A stretch of 64,000 nucleotides of DNA from Acheta domesticus (GCA_031308135.1 JAHLJT010009419.1:66275723-66339722); one strand, 5' to 3'. Numbered from the stretch's first letter, positions 1 through 10,724 are shown. Numbers and translations are program-made. Notes: a model not told the origin generated them from the letters alone.

Positions 1-760
1 TCTCCGTCTCTCTCTTCCTCACTTTTGGCTTCGCTTGTCCGCCACGTCGCGGAGGAAGCACTGCCTCACGCGGCGGGGTGAGAGCAGGGGCGGGGGCGCC
101 GATGAGACTGGCGGCCTGGGGCACGCAACGCGGCTCTTCACGCGCGCGCACACGCATGAAAAAACGACGCAGCCGCGTAAATCGCGGAGGCTCGCGCGCG
201 CGCTCAACCACGCCTTGTTTCGCCACTCCATGCCCCTCGGCGCCCTGTCCCTCCCCTCCCTGCCCCTCCCCGCCTCACCCTCCCCAGATCCCGCCCGTCC
301 CGCCCCTTGCTCGTTCCATCCGGTCCCACGCCCACCCCTGTCACCCCTGAAGCGTCTCGCGGCTTTGTGATGCCCCACCCACTCGATATCTTCCCGTCAC
401 GCTTTGTTCTTCCCGTTCCATCGCGAACCCCCCAACGCCTCACCTCGTCCCGACGCATTACTCACCTTCCATTCCGTCCCATCTGCCCTTCGTGGCCGCC
501 CCGTCCTAATCCGATCCGCTTCATCCTCTACTGTACCGCCTCAGCCAACCTCCTCCCTTGCCTCCCCAACCGGCCGTTCTGCTCCATTCCTCCCAACCTC
601 CCCACTGCGCTTCACTCCCTCCACTCCGCACCGTCCAGGTCCGCTCCCTCCATTTTTCCGCGGTGGGTTCGCTCCACTCCGTTCAGCTGTCCGATAGCGC
701 CCCACCCACTCCCCCGCCGCACCCGGTGCGGTAGGAGGTTCCGGCCGGCGCGGCATCGGC
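1..760. promoter_or_regulatory. CpG-rich island, C-rich on the + strand
   Basis: Very GC-rich and CpG-rich stretch whose + strand is dominated by C and T, especially from about 220 to 700. Overlapping open frames occur on both strands (for example 307-765 on + and 612-1136 on -), but they are Pro/Ser/Arg-rich, overlap each other and match no family I recognise. I read them as compositional artefacts. It forms the left half of a block whose base skew reverses near 800. A promoter-associated island is the simplest reading, but no transcript evidence is visible. Confidence 0.5.
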
Positions 761-859
761 AATAGCGACCAACGAAACAAGCGACCGTGTCACGGCGATA
801 AAACGCTCCGCTCCAACTAAATCTACCCGCAGCCACCGCCGGCGGAGGGGAAAAAGAAA

Positions 860-1640
860 TACATGGAGATTCGGGCACGTTCGAGGGACGGCGCGGCGCG
901 GCTGCTGCCGAGTGGCGGAGCGCGTCTCCTCGTGCACTCTGCCCTTCTGGGAAGCGAGAAGGCCGGAGGGCGGAGAGCCGCGCCGTTTCGATGCGGGCCG
1001 GAACGGGCAAGGCCGAAACAGAACGGAGCGGAGTAGAGACGTTGAAGTACAGATTGAGGTGGAGCAGAGCAGAGCAGAGCAGAGCAGTGTAGGTGGAGCG
1101 GGGAGATGCGGAAAGGCAGGGCGGAGCGTGTGGCAAGCTATGGGAATGGGTCGGGAGTGAAAGAGGCGGAGTGGCATAGTGTTGTTGGGTCGGGGAACAA
1201 TACGATGCGGAGGGACAGGACGGATTGAGTGGAAAACAAGTGAAAAGGAGCGGGAGTTAAAGAGAAGGGTCATACCTGTTTGGAGCTGTACATAGAGGGA
1301 CACACGTGAGGGGGATACAAGAGTGGGGCTGTAAGGGGTAGGGTGAGGCGGAGAAGGGACGAGGCAGAGCGAGGCGTGGCGGGGCGGGGCGGGGGCGGCG
1401 CAGAGCTGAAAGGAGTAGGGCGCGGAGGGGCGGGGGCGAGGCGGGGTTCTTTTCACATGCACGCCTTCCGCGGGCGCCTACCCGCCCGCCCTGCGAGAAA
1501 GAAGAATGCTCCGGCGCCGGGAGTTGCGCGGCTTCGCCTCCGCAGCGGACGCTCGAGGGTTGCAGTTCGTGTCAAGGGAACATTCCGCCCGGGGGAGTTA
1601 CAGTACTTCGCCGTTGCTTCGCCCTCAAAAAGTTGGCGGT
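860..1640. promoter_or_regulatory. CpG-rich island, G-rich on the + strand
   Basis: Right half of the leftmost GC-rich block. Here the + strand is G/A-rich, the reverse of 1-760. Dense GGCGGGG-type words occur at about 1375-1445. Open frames at 912-1160 and 1343-1666 are Arg/Gly-rich by-products of composition. The GC-rich character ends abruptly near 1660, where AT-rich DNA begins. Confidence 0.5.
1062..1087. repeat. Pentanucleotide microsatellite (GAGCA)n
   Basis: About five uninterrupted copies of GAGCA inside the G-rich island. This is seen directly. Confidence 0.9.
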
Positions 1641-1659
1641 GGGGGCGGCGGAAACTTGT

Positions 1660-2880
1660 TTGTTAATCATTGCGGTTTTACGGTTATTAGCATTCTAGAA
1701 ACTTCGGGACGGAATAATGTTATTACGCCAAGACATTACTGTAATTTTCTTTATCCCTATTTTACATGTGTCTGATACAAGGTATTTCTTGCTAATGTAT
1801 TCAAATATTCTTTCGGCGAGACCGTTATCTGTTATTCTTTTCATAATTGGTATTTTTATAAACAATGTTTTGTATAAACAATGTTTTTTATTCATTCAGA
1901 CAAGTTCACACTAAAACGTACTGTTTCAACCAATAATCGATTAAGAAAATTCGCAGAATCAACGTATTGGGATTCGCAAGGGCACTCATAGGCAAAGGCG
2001 GAACTATGGTATCCGAATGTCTTGTTGTTGACGGTAGGCAAACTGCGCGCGGAATTAACTGTTTTTCGATTTAAAACACAACGACCACGTAAAAAGGCCA
2101 CCCCTTCCCTCAATCAATGCGCGAAAAACCACACATCCACACACGGCTAGGTATGCAAATATACAAGAGGGTAACAGACTTGTAAAGGACTTTTTCATTT
2201 TGACGTCCTTGTTTGTTAAGAATACAAGTGAAGGTTACCCAAGACCTTCCCAACCTTCTTGCCTTAGTCACTTCTTACATCCAGGGTGGCTCATTGCCAA
2301 TTATTCTTCGTAATAGACCCCAGTTACTCCAGCTTCCTAAAAAAAATGTTCGTCAAACCATCTACAGTCTGACCGCCTAGTGTCCTAGATGAAAGTGATG
2401 TGCATTCGAAAAAGAAGAGGCGCAAATCTGAGAGAGATGCCCACTGGCTGCAATGGGAGGACGGCGGAGGGAGCCACGGATTAAGTGCCAACTGCGATTG
2501 TCCGGTCTTTCTGCGCCGCCCGAAATCTAGCCCCGTGGAAGGTACTGACGGCTCGGTTCGCGGTGCGCCACTCATGACTTTTAGGCAAACGTAGGATTCT
2601 GCCGCCGCAGTCGACGGAAACTTGGCTGTCTGGGAGACGCCACGTCTTAGACTTGACTGCCGACGTTCCCGTCGCCGCACTGCGATCATTTTCAATGCGA
2701 AGTACGTTTACACAGCTACGAACACACCCTAGAATCCTTGGTTTCCATACTGGCAACGTGGTGGTTTATTCTCCACAGTCGCGTTTGCGTTAGGTTTGAT
2801 GCATTTGCATGTGATAATTTAAGTAACTGAGGAAGTTTTCACTTCTAGATAAGATTTTCGCGCAATAACTCTGTTTCTAG
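1660..2880. other. Intergenic/intronic DNA, nothing recognised
   Basis: AT-rich up to about 2300, then of mixed composition. The overlapping frames at 2324-2756 on both strands match no family I recognise. No repeat family shared with the rest of the window was noticed. Confidence 0.5.
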
Positions 2881-2884
2881 GAAG

Positions 2885-3070
2885 ACGTACGCTTCCGCGG
2901 CGGCTGAAGTGAATGGAATCTTGCGAGTCCAGGAAGCGTGGCTACTAATGTTTCGGCCAGCGTATTGGGGTCTTCTTCAGGGCGTAATCCATTTGTGGGT
3001 GAACCGAGTCCGAGACGAGCTTCGCTTGCTAGTTGGACTCGCTGCGTAAGGGCTTATTCCAACCCCTAGC
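2885..3070 (-). mobile_element. Possible retroelement 3' remnant
   Basis: Read on the minus strand, a stretch around 2945-2990 has the wording CCTGAAGAAGAC followed by CCGAAACATTAG. This resembles the decayed 'CTGAAGA...CGAAACGT' tail often left by LINE or Penelope-like elements in animals. No reverse transcriptase motif remains, so the class is uncertain. The similarity is remembered rather than searched. Confidence 0.3.
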
Positions 3071-3645
3071 CACATATTGGTTATTTCAGTATTAAAATGA
3101 ACAGTGTTCATATTTTAAAAATTATGTACTAGTTAATCAAATCATTTGTGTTTGTTAGATAATTTGGAGATTTTTTTTCATTTTCGGCAAAGTTTCGTGG
3201 TTGGTAGAAGGCGGCGACTAAAACAATTGAACTTGGTTGATGGGACTGTTTTGATTTCACCGAGAAGAGTAGGGGCTACGTTTACGGAAGGTAGCTTAAT
3301 ATTATGCTTATAGTTTGCGAAAAGTTATTAGACATCAGTTATTACATCAGTTGTTGATGCTCAAAGTAGAGAGCGCTGATAAAAGTTATTAAGATTCTAG
3401 TCGAGCTCGTATGTAGCGGATACTCATCTCTGGAAGTCGGAATGCAAATAAATTGTGTTTGTTGTTTGAAAGAGTTGTTTCAAATTGTTGAAGAAAGATC
3501 ATCTTACGACTTCTTTTGGCTGAGATCAGCCATGTGAACATAAGTTGTTAATGGTGAAGGTAGAATTTTCCTTTCTGAAACTGCTTGTAGTGCTGACTTC
3601 GCTTGTAGTGCTGACTTGCTGATCTGAGGGACGGAACGGCCCTCT
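3070..3645. other. AT-rich DNA, nothing recognised
   Basis: AT-rich stretch with no ORF or repeat that I can support. Confidence 0.5.
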
Positions 3646-3647
3646 TT

Positions 3648-4003
3648 TGACGAGAACGAGGGCCAGAGCGAGGGCGAGGATGAGGACGAGGGCCAGAATG
3701 AGGATGAGGGCGAGGACAAGGGACAGAACGAGGACGAGGATGATGGTGAGGGCAATGGCGAGGGTGAGGACGATAACGATGGCCAAACCGAGAATGAACG
3801 CAAGGATGCGGGCGAGGGCAATGGCTGTGACGAGGGCGAAGGCGAGGACGAGGGCGAGGGCAAGGGCTGTGACGAGGGCGAAGGCGAGGGCGAGGGCGAG
3901 GACGAGGGCGAAGGCGAGGGCGAAGGCGAGGACGAGGACGAGGGCGAGGATGAGGAGCAAAACGAGGATGCGGGAGAGCGTGAGGGCGAGGAGAAGGGCG
4001 AGG
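3648..4003. repeat. Degenerate purine-rich hexamer array (GAGGGC/GAGGAC)n
   Basis: About 350 bp built from hexamers of the type GAGGGC, GAGGAC, GAAGGC and GAGGAT in register. A six-base period divides by three, so both strands stay open for long runs: Arg-Ala/Arg-Thr repeats on + and Ala-Leu or Ser-Pro repeats on -. The resulting ORFs (3504-4181 on -, 3526-3960 on -, 3647-4336 on +) mutually overlap and are best treated as artefacts. The complement reads CTCGCC-like and resembles the decamer array at 8041-8350 in the opposite orientation. Confidence 0.9.
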
Positions 4004-4009
4004 CCCCTA

Positions 4010-4240
4010 GTGGGCCACCCCGTCGCTTCACTCGACTCACCGCGCCGCGCCGCGCCGCGCGGGTCGCTCGCCCATATTTCGACGCGCGCATCTGCGTACC
4101 AACAAATGAGCCGCTCTGTATGCGGGCCCGCCCGCGCCGCGCCGCACTCGCGCGCTTTTTCTCAATCTCGCGCACGTTCAAAGGCCCCGCGGAGTGTTCG
4201 AAAGATGAAGCGCGCCAGGGCGCGGAACGTATGGTGGATT
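4010..4240. promoter_or_regulatory. CpG island beside the hexamer array
   Basis: CpG-dense stretch with CGCCGCGCCGCG-type runs at about 4040-4065 and 4125-4150. It directly follows the hexamer array and gives way to AT-rich DNA near 4260. No convincing coding frame or splice site was found. Confidence 0.45.
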
Positions 4241-4259
4241 CGTGGGGTGGTTAAGCGCG

Positions 4260-6776
4260 GTGAGCAAACGTTTGGACGCCTTTTTTTTCAAGCGCGGGTA
4301 AAAACATTGGTTTTGGTAGAAAATGTGTGTTCCTGAAAAGATTCCTAACGCATTTATGGATTAATGAGATGCTTCCTGGCAAGTGGTACAAAACGTTAAT
4401 CTTTTGAAGTTCGTGCAAGGAACATGTTTTATTAGCTTTCACAATTTTTAGAGAAATTCTACTTACTTGGCCATGTGTATCTCAAATCTGTTGCAATACG
4501 ATTTTTCATCGTTTCCCTGATCCTTTGAGCAAATGCTGAGATGGCTCCTTAATTTGATTCTGAACGTTGCTTCACTGTGTTGACGGATTTTTCAAGCTCA
4601 GTGGGTAATATTGTTTTTCAAATAATCTTTCTCTATGTTCTCAGGGCAGGAAGTCGATTCCTTCACGAAGAGTACGACAAGAGATAATAGCCAAAATCTG
4701 TAGCTCGTTTGCCTTTGCAACTATTTTCTATGACAAGGGAGCGAATATTTTCGTATATATGCTTGCCAAAAACGCTCGTTTCCATCTGTATTCATTGTTA
4801 AACTTGTATGTGTGTTAGGGTAGGGATCCCAGAACTTGAGAAACTGAGAAAATGTGTAGAGAATTCACTTTTCACGCACAGTACTTTTTTCCACATAAAA
4901 TAATCGAAATTTTATATATTTAGTTTTTCAATGGCATGCCGGATTTTTTGGCGATTAAAATTAAATATTTTTTTGTAATTTTCTGCAAACTACTAGGAAA
5001 ATCATTTTTTATTTAATTAGTGAACATACAAAATCAAATGTGTTCTTGTTTGATAAAATATTGTTGTTCACGGAAATAATAGCATTACCGAATTTATAAT
5101 TTATGGCCAATTGAAATGAATATTTCATGGAATCTCATAAAAACGAAGATCAGATTTTTTCAGGAAATCGATTTAATTGCGTTCGTACGTTGTATTGATT
5201 CTATCCGATGGATTCCTCAGAGAATCCATACTGTGATGGTTCTTATTTTTACATTTAATTAATTAGATTCATGAGGAGAAAAATAAAAATTTCAATTTAT
5301 TTCTTTATAAGAGCTGATGATTTTACGGCAGACACCGTAGATTTAAAATATAGCAACTTACTGAATTATTAAATTTAAAACGTTTCCAATTTCTAAATCA
5401 AAAGAAACATTCGTTTACAATGATAATAACAGCGATAACAGAAACTTTACACAACAATTTATAAATTAAAAAAAAACACAATAAGGAAAGTCTCTTCAAC
5501 ACGTCCACATTCCGTTTGTACGTACTTCCAGACGTATACCTCGCGCTTGTTCTCCAATACGTCAAACATTCGTTTATACTCCGAGATCTTCAACTCTAAC
5601 ACGCCCGAACAATGTTCCCCGCCTGAAATCCGAGACTTTTAGCTTTCTTCTTTATTCCAACACTTAGTATATCTTTCGTTTATCTTTCAAGACTTCAAAC
5701 TCGTCCGTACACCGAGACGTACACCTCTTTTCTGGTTGTTGATTTCGTTCTGCCTATCTTGTCCGTCTCCACAGTATCCAACCTATGTCTTCTTCCTAAG
5801 TAGGCCGTGCATGTAAACTCCTTCTCGATGACAGATACATTGAATTTTGACTCGTTACAATACTCAATTCTAAATTTGTGCTTCACATTTGGAAACTCGT
5901 GTTACGCTACCCTACGAGGTTCGTAGCAATCACTCAGTAGTAGCTGCTGGCTTTTAGTTGCAAAGCGGCCACAACGTAAACAAATGAAGGCATGGCTGTC
6001 TCCGTTAGCTCTGTCGCTTAATCTCATGCGTATGTTTAGGAGGTAATGTACTAGGGAAGCGATTTGTTGGTTATGAATTATTGTTATAATCGCATTGTGC
6101 TAGTTACCAGTTTGTTATTATTTCCCGGAATTATGCGTCAAATACTTCATGAGGGCAAGTGGTGGAGGAAAACCCCGTTTCCTTGCTGGGGAAACTGCCA
6201 CCTGATGATAATGTAAACAGTATAGTTTCAGATAAATGCCAGGACTAAGGACGTTATATTTTACATTCACATTAAGTCATTTTTATTCATTTATTTATCG
6301 TCCAAGAAATAGTAAGAACAGCATGTGACGTTTGGGGGAGAAGTGTAATCTGTGCCGCTTTTCTTGTGTCAGAATGAGTGAACGATTTGTGAAGAAGGAC
6401 CGTGCAAAAGTTCATATTCAAGTAGCATATTCATGCAAATGTAAAATACATTTCATTATTAAACACGTGCTTCAATTGTTTCTTTAAAAGACTTCCTCTA
6501 TTTGTGTTAAAATCTTTGTTTAAACAACGTAGCTTTATTACTAATGTAAGCAATGCCAAATCGGCCAGTTCCTTCAATATCTGATGCTACCAGATAATTA
6601 TTGCCTTTACCATACGATTAAAGAGATCTTCGAAGTGTATTCAAAATAATAGTGTAGTATTATACCGACTAGATCAGGTCTCGTAACGATGAGATTATTT
6701 CAGTCTTTCATAGTAATTAGCTCGGCAGTTAAACTTATAAACATGAACAAACTAACATGACAGCTAAACAATTAGT
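4260..6776. other. AT-rich DNA without recognised genes
   Basis: Long AT-rich stretch. A short perfect hairpin (TGGATTC/GAATCCA) lies near 5208-5228. From about 5500 to 5900 the + strand is enriched in C/T words with many CGT/ACG steps, somewhat like an old LTR, but no paired LTR, primer-binding site or coding remnant could be identified. No other feature is supported. Confidence 0.45.
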
Positions 6777-6819
6777 CTAATTGCGTTCCGGAGTCGGGTA
6801 AAAATGTAGGAAAGTTATA

Positions 6820-7060
6820 GCGGTGTTGCTAAAACGCACTGGCTCAGAGTTGCTCGCACCAGATGCAATGAAATGCGGTGCGTGGGGAACAATGCCGGCC
6901 AAATTATCGCTTGACGCCAATAACACGTGTTGGAATAATGGAGAAATTATTCGTGAAATCGCGGAACGATTGAGCCTCTTTATTCCGCGGGCTCGCACCA
7001 ACCAGATTCATATAATACGAATTATGCTCCAATAATACCGGAGGATGAAAATCAATTTGC
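6820..7060. promoter_or_regulatory. Possible regulatory block (conserved-element-like)
   Basis: A sharply bounded, less AT-rich block inside AT-rich DNA. It contains the perfect palindromic E-box AACACGTGTT (6922-6931) framed by CCAA on the left and GG on the right. Nearby are AATTATTCGTG, TTTATTCCGCGG, a Sox-like AACAATG (6889-6895) and a CAATTTGCGGGCAATCGG stretch just downstream. Short ORFs exist on both strands (6823-7035 on +, 6777-7001 on -) without family resemblance. An enhancer-like conserved element is an inference; only conservation could prove it. Confidence 0.25.
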
Positions 7061-7129
7061 GGGCAATCGGAGTTAATCTATGTGACAAAGTGAATTTTTT
7101 CCCCCGATCGCCTAGTTTAAAGTGATGTA

Positions 7130-7645
7130 ATGAAAAAATTCCGCAGTGTTTTTACAGAAATATGCGTCGATTCACCGGTAATGCGCGGTTTCAGGATTCG
7201 CGATATTGAAAAAGGTCTTTTAACGATTTCAGTAACGATAATAAATATGGAAACTATTATAGTGGCGTTGGAAATTAATGATTACTTTGGGTTATCATCT
7301 CTGTCCATCGGTTTGTTTGTAAAAAGATATCTCGAAGTACGCTTTTCCATGTATTTTTTAAAACGGATTTTAATCTTCTTTTCAATTACTACCTTGCTCT
7401 TTCGATTTCAGATCTGTCTTCGTCCAGATGATTTTGATATTAGGGCCCCAGAACACGCGTTTTCTGACGAAAAATCGCCACTTTCCACTGTAGCATTACA
7501 ATGCTTTCTCTTTATTACGTATGTAGAAAGCAAGAAAAAAATACTAACTGAGAGCGTGAAAGAAAAATCAAACACGCATTTGTTGGGCTTCAATTCTCGG
7601 AAACGATCACATTTATTCTTCATCAACGTCACTGGAACGAACTAA
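7130..7645 (+). CDS. Orphan ORF, 171 codons, unknown
   Basis: Uninterrupted ATG-started frame in moderately AT-rich DNA, where chance frames this long are uncommon. An in-frame TAA lies nine bases upstream of the ATG. The deduced protein is rich in Ile, Leu, Phe, Lys and Arg. Its middle (about residues 60-100) is hydrophobic, and it ends in a Lys/Ser-rich tail. I recognise no domain, signal peptide or catalytic motif. A splice-acceptor-like TTTCGATTTCAG lies inside it near 7400-7411, so part could be an exon. It may equally be a chance frame or a fragment of an unrecognised mobile element. Confidence 0.2.
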   Translation: MKKFRSVFTEICVDSPVMRGFRIRDIEKGLLTISVTIINMETIIVALEINDYFGLSSLSIGLFVKRYLEVRFSMYFLKRILIFFSITTLLFRFQICLRPDDFDIRAPEHAFSDEKSPLSTVALQCFLFITYVESKKKILTESVKEKSNTHLLGFNSRKRSHLFFINVTGTN

Positions 7646-7679
7646 GTTGGGCGTGTAATAGTGAAAAGTGGGCAGTCTC

Positions 7680-8040
7680 TGTGGAAATCGCGTCTTGGGC
7701 CGGTCGCCCGCCGCGCGCCCCCGCCCCCGCCCAGCCATCGGTCTGGAAGGGCCCCGCCCTCCCCCTGCCACCACCGCCGTCCCCAACCCCTCCGCCCCCG
7801 CCCCCGCCACCCGCTGCCGCCTGCGGGTGACGTTGGACGCGGGCGCGACGGCCGATGAAATATCGAGATGTGGCTGCGACGCCTGCCGCCCCCACTCCCG
7901 CTGCTCCACACCCCGCCGCCTGCTGCCTGTCGCTCGCGCCACGCCGCGCTGCATGCTGCTCCACGTCTGCTCGTGCTGTCCACCGCCCAGGGCCCTCCTC
8001 CCACTGCCCGGCTGTTCGCTCCGCCCCTCCCGGCTGTTCC
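7680..8040. promoter_or_regulatory. CpG-rich, C-rich island upstream of the decamer array
   Basis: Strongly GC-rich, with the + strand dominated by C (CCCCCGCCC-type runs at 7715-7815). It passes directly into the 10-bp tandem array. The long frames crossing it on both strands are composition-driven and are not reported as genes. Confidence 0.45.
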
Positions 8041-8350
8041 CTCGCTCGCTCTCGCCCATTCTCGCCCGTCCTCGCCGTTTCTCGCCCTTTCTCGCCGTTT
8101 CTCGCCCTTTCTCGCCGTTTCTCGCCCTTTCTCGCAGTTTCTCGCCCTTTCTCGCCGTTTCTCGCCCTTCTTCGCCCGGCCTCGCTCACCCTCGCCCGGC
8201 CTCTCCCTTTCCCGCTCTTCCTCGTGTGTCCTCGTCCGTCCCTGCCTCTCCTCGCCCGTCCTCGCCCGTCCTCGCCCGTCCTCGCTCGTCCTCGCTCGTC
8301 CTCGTCCGTCCTCGCCCGTCCTCGCCCTTCCTCGCCCGTCCTCGACCTCC
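8041..8350 (+). repeat. 10-bp tandem (decamer) array, about 31 units
   Basis: About 31 consecutive decamers of the pattern CTCGCCnnnn. The left part alternates CTCGCCGTTT with CTCGCCCTTT (8071-8160). The right part is mostly CTCGCCCGTC (8251-8340). The units stay in register through the whole array, including a more diverged centre (8171-8240). The unit is 10 bp, which leaves remainder 1 modulo 3. Thirty bases therefore make one ten-residue protein period, and all three frames of a strand encode the same decapeptide (LARPRPSSPV-like on +) in different phase. That explains the set of long overlapping ORFs here without any gene. Confidence 0.92.
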
Positions 8351-8459
8351 TCGCCGATTCCTGCTCGTCGCATGTATATCGCGTGCCCGTAACCCGCATG
8401 CCCGTACGTCTAGCACGTCCCCGCGGCCATCTCCTCGTGTGTCTTCGTGGCCCGTCAAA

Positions 8460-9040
8460 ATACAAATAGTTCGTTTCGTTACTTCGTTGGTAAAAAATAA
8501 TTAAATGATTTGGGAGATTTTGTCAATACAACTACAACGAATGAGAAAAAAATTAAACGGTTTTTGTATATTTAAAAAAAAAAATATCATTTAAGTTACG
8601 TCTCTGAGCAGTGATTTCCAAGTCTGTCCGCCCCTGTTCTTCCTTCCCTAGATGTTTATAATCTTCTTCACCTACTTGTGGTTTGTTCATCCATCCTGCT
8701 CCCCTCTGTATTTTCTCACTCTTTTTATTCGTGAACATTTCCCCTCTCGCCGCCGCCACTTCCTCCGCCTTCGCAGCCCGGCCCTCCGCACGCGAGGCGC
8801 CACTACATTTCCCGGCGTCGCTCGCGTGTTCAGGAACCCCTCGCCAGGAGATGATCTGACCTTGTTTGTGGTCCGTCGTATATTTCCCGTGTCCGAGAGA
8901 ATTTCGGAATGGTTGGAGAAGACCTGAGAATGAACGATGTCCATGCGACTGCCTATTTCGCCTTGTGCAATTTTGTTGTTATTGTTTAATGTCTAAGGTT
9001 GGGGGAAATGCTTTACTGCTCAACCCCCGATTTGGGTTGA
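8460..9040. other. Mixed DNA, nothing recognised
   Basis: AT-rich from 8460 to 8640, then of moderate GC with a small CpG cluster at 8740-8840. Frames such as 8652-8927 (+) and 8687-8944 (-) oppose each other and resemble nothing known to me. Confidence 0.4.
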
Positions 9041-9044
9041 ATTG

Positions 9045-9300
9045 TTAGGTTTGGCACCTTTGGATTTTTAGGTTTGGCAACTCGTAGGCACCAACTCTAC
9101 CAACACTTGCCATGATGTCGTAGGCTTTCGTCCCCAGAGTCATGATTCGGGCTGTCCCGGTGACACCGCGTCGAATCGTGGTCTTCTTCGTAGCACAACA
9201 GCCCCGAAGGAGACCACGATATGATGGTTGAAACGTGGGCACTTCAGCCTTCGACGCGGCATCACTCGGTCAGCCCAGATCACAAACACATGCCATATTC
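9045..9300 (+). mobile_element. Retroelement remnant (LINE or Penelope-like tail)
   Basis: Contains CCCCGAAGGAGACCACGA followed by ATGGTTGAAACGTGGGC (about 9200-9240). This is the decayed pattern in which a CTGAAGA-type stretch is followed by a GAAACGT word, common in 3' parts of animal LINE or Penelope-like elements. No coding motif survives. The class is uncertain and the resemblance is from memory. Confidence 0.35.
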
Positions 9301-9825
9301 GCAGAGGTGAAACAGCAATTATCTTAATTCCATTTATCCGTTGCGTGAATATTGTTCCCTGGCAAAGCGGTGATGTGAATGGTACTGAAAATGTCGGAGG
9401 GTTTGAGTTCGCCTAGTATTTAGCCACACGTGACAGGACAGTGGGAATTGTCTGTCGTTCGAAAATGTTTCGCTCCTTGCCCGGTTAGAGCAGGCTTCCA
9501 TTTCTCAGGGGCTGACATTTATAGTTGGTTAGTGAGCTTACTTGTACTACTTTTTAGCTCGTTAGCTAGCAAGTTTACGTTTGATGTGCGAGATTTCGAA
9601 TTCGATTTTCTGATTCCAGCGTTGGAGGTAGCATTTAATCCCGACGTTTTTTCTGCAGTTGGGGAACGATGTGAGTTTAATGGAGGCGAAAATCGGCCGC
9701 GATAGGCAAATCATATGGTGATTAGGTCTACACGTCACCGAATAAAACTTCATTAATCATTCATGCCTCACGGGTTCTACTGACGATCTAATTTTTATTT
9801 ACGTTAGAATTATGGGTGGGTCGGC
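9300..9825. other. Nothing recognised
   Basis: Mixed DNA. The 91-codon frame at 9430-9705 on + has a hydrophobic middle but no family resemblance and an opposing frame. Confidence 0.4.
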
Positions 9826-9829
9826 CCGG

Positions 9830-9990
9830 ATGGTTGTTACCATCTGCTTTCCAACTCTGCGCCGGAGTGCCTACCAATACTGCGCCGGGGTGTGTAGCTT
9901 TGCGGGCTCAAATCCTGTCTTGGCCCTGAATACTTGCCATTTGTTTCATGCGTACGGTTGCGGGGGCCTGTTGTTGCGGACGACATAAGA
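9830..9990 (+). mobile_element. tRNA-derived SINE-like head
   Basis: A pol III B-box-like GGGCTCAAATCCT at 9904-9916 lies downstream of GC-rich tRNA-like sequence beginning near 9830. No proper cloverleaf could be formed by eye, so this is a SINE remnant rather than a tRNA gene. Confidence 0.4.
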
Positions 9991-10720
9991 GAAACCCGCA
10001 AGATACTATAGGGTATGATCCGAGAACATACAGATAACAGATGAATGCAATCTTATAATCAAGGTATCATTTGAAAACTGAGAGTATACTAATCGAGTTT
10101 ACAGGATTCGGTAGGATTCTGAAGATGGAAAAACAGTGCCAATACATATTGTAAGGTTTTTTTCGTGATGAAAGTATTCGTGGGTTTGAATTCTCATCCC
10201 TAAGTATCTATGTTATTTCTATGCTATAAAGGATTTTGCAAGTCTCACTCCAATCATCGTAACAGATGAGACGTCTAAAGAAACAGAATTTCACGGAGAG
10301 GTGTCAATCTGTGCTTTTTCTTTTATAAATATTAATATTTGCCGAAAAACGCTTCTAAATTAGGTGGGCGAAATTGAACTCTTGCAACATACGGCCCACT
10401 TAACGGTGGTCTTATTCTCGACTTCGATCGTGCATAATTCGAAAGCGGGTCGTCTTAGGGCTTAAAAAACCTGATTTTCCTGGACACAGACAAGTTTTGT
10501 TTCTCACGAAGTAATCTACGAAATCGAAATCTTTTGAAACCTTATTTTATGTTGGGGAGTTCGGCTTTTCTGGGTCTACACTCCACGGTAAGATTACAGT
10601 ATGCAGTACATTGATTTAAGAGACTAATACCTCAAATTCTGTTAAGAAGCATTTCGCTAACTTACTTTTCCTTCTTAGTGATGTGGCGAATAGGGAGGTT
10701 TCCTCATGCTAGGGTTTTTT
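9990..10720. other. AT-rich DNA, nothing recognised
   Basis: No ORF or repeat that I can support. Confidence 0.4.
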
Positions 10721-10724
10721 GTGC

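Noticed and set aside
307..1462. Long overlapping ORFs (up to 259 codons)
   Set aside because: Stops are rare in this GC-rich DNA. Peptides are Pro/Ser/Arg-rich, mutually overlapping and unlike any family.
3504..4336. ORFs of 144-229 codons with Arg-Ala or Ser-Pro repeats
   Set aside because: Simple translation of a hexamer array and a CpG island. Both strands are open at once and no domain is present.
5500..5900. Possible solo LTR, with similar texture at 63590-64000
   Set aside because: No matching second copy, no TG...CA ends with target duplication, and no coding remnant.
8041..8350. CRISPR-like regular array
   Set aside because: Units are contiguous 10-mers without unique spacers, in an apparently eukaryotic nuclear sequence.
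7629..8504. Several ORFs of 174-278 codons on both strands
   Set aside because: They overlap in all frames and follow from the 10-bp array, which has no stop in any phase. Composition is Pro/Arg/Ser or Arg/Gly/Glu only.
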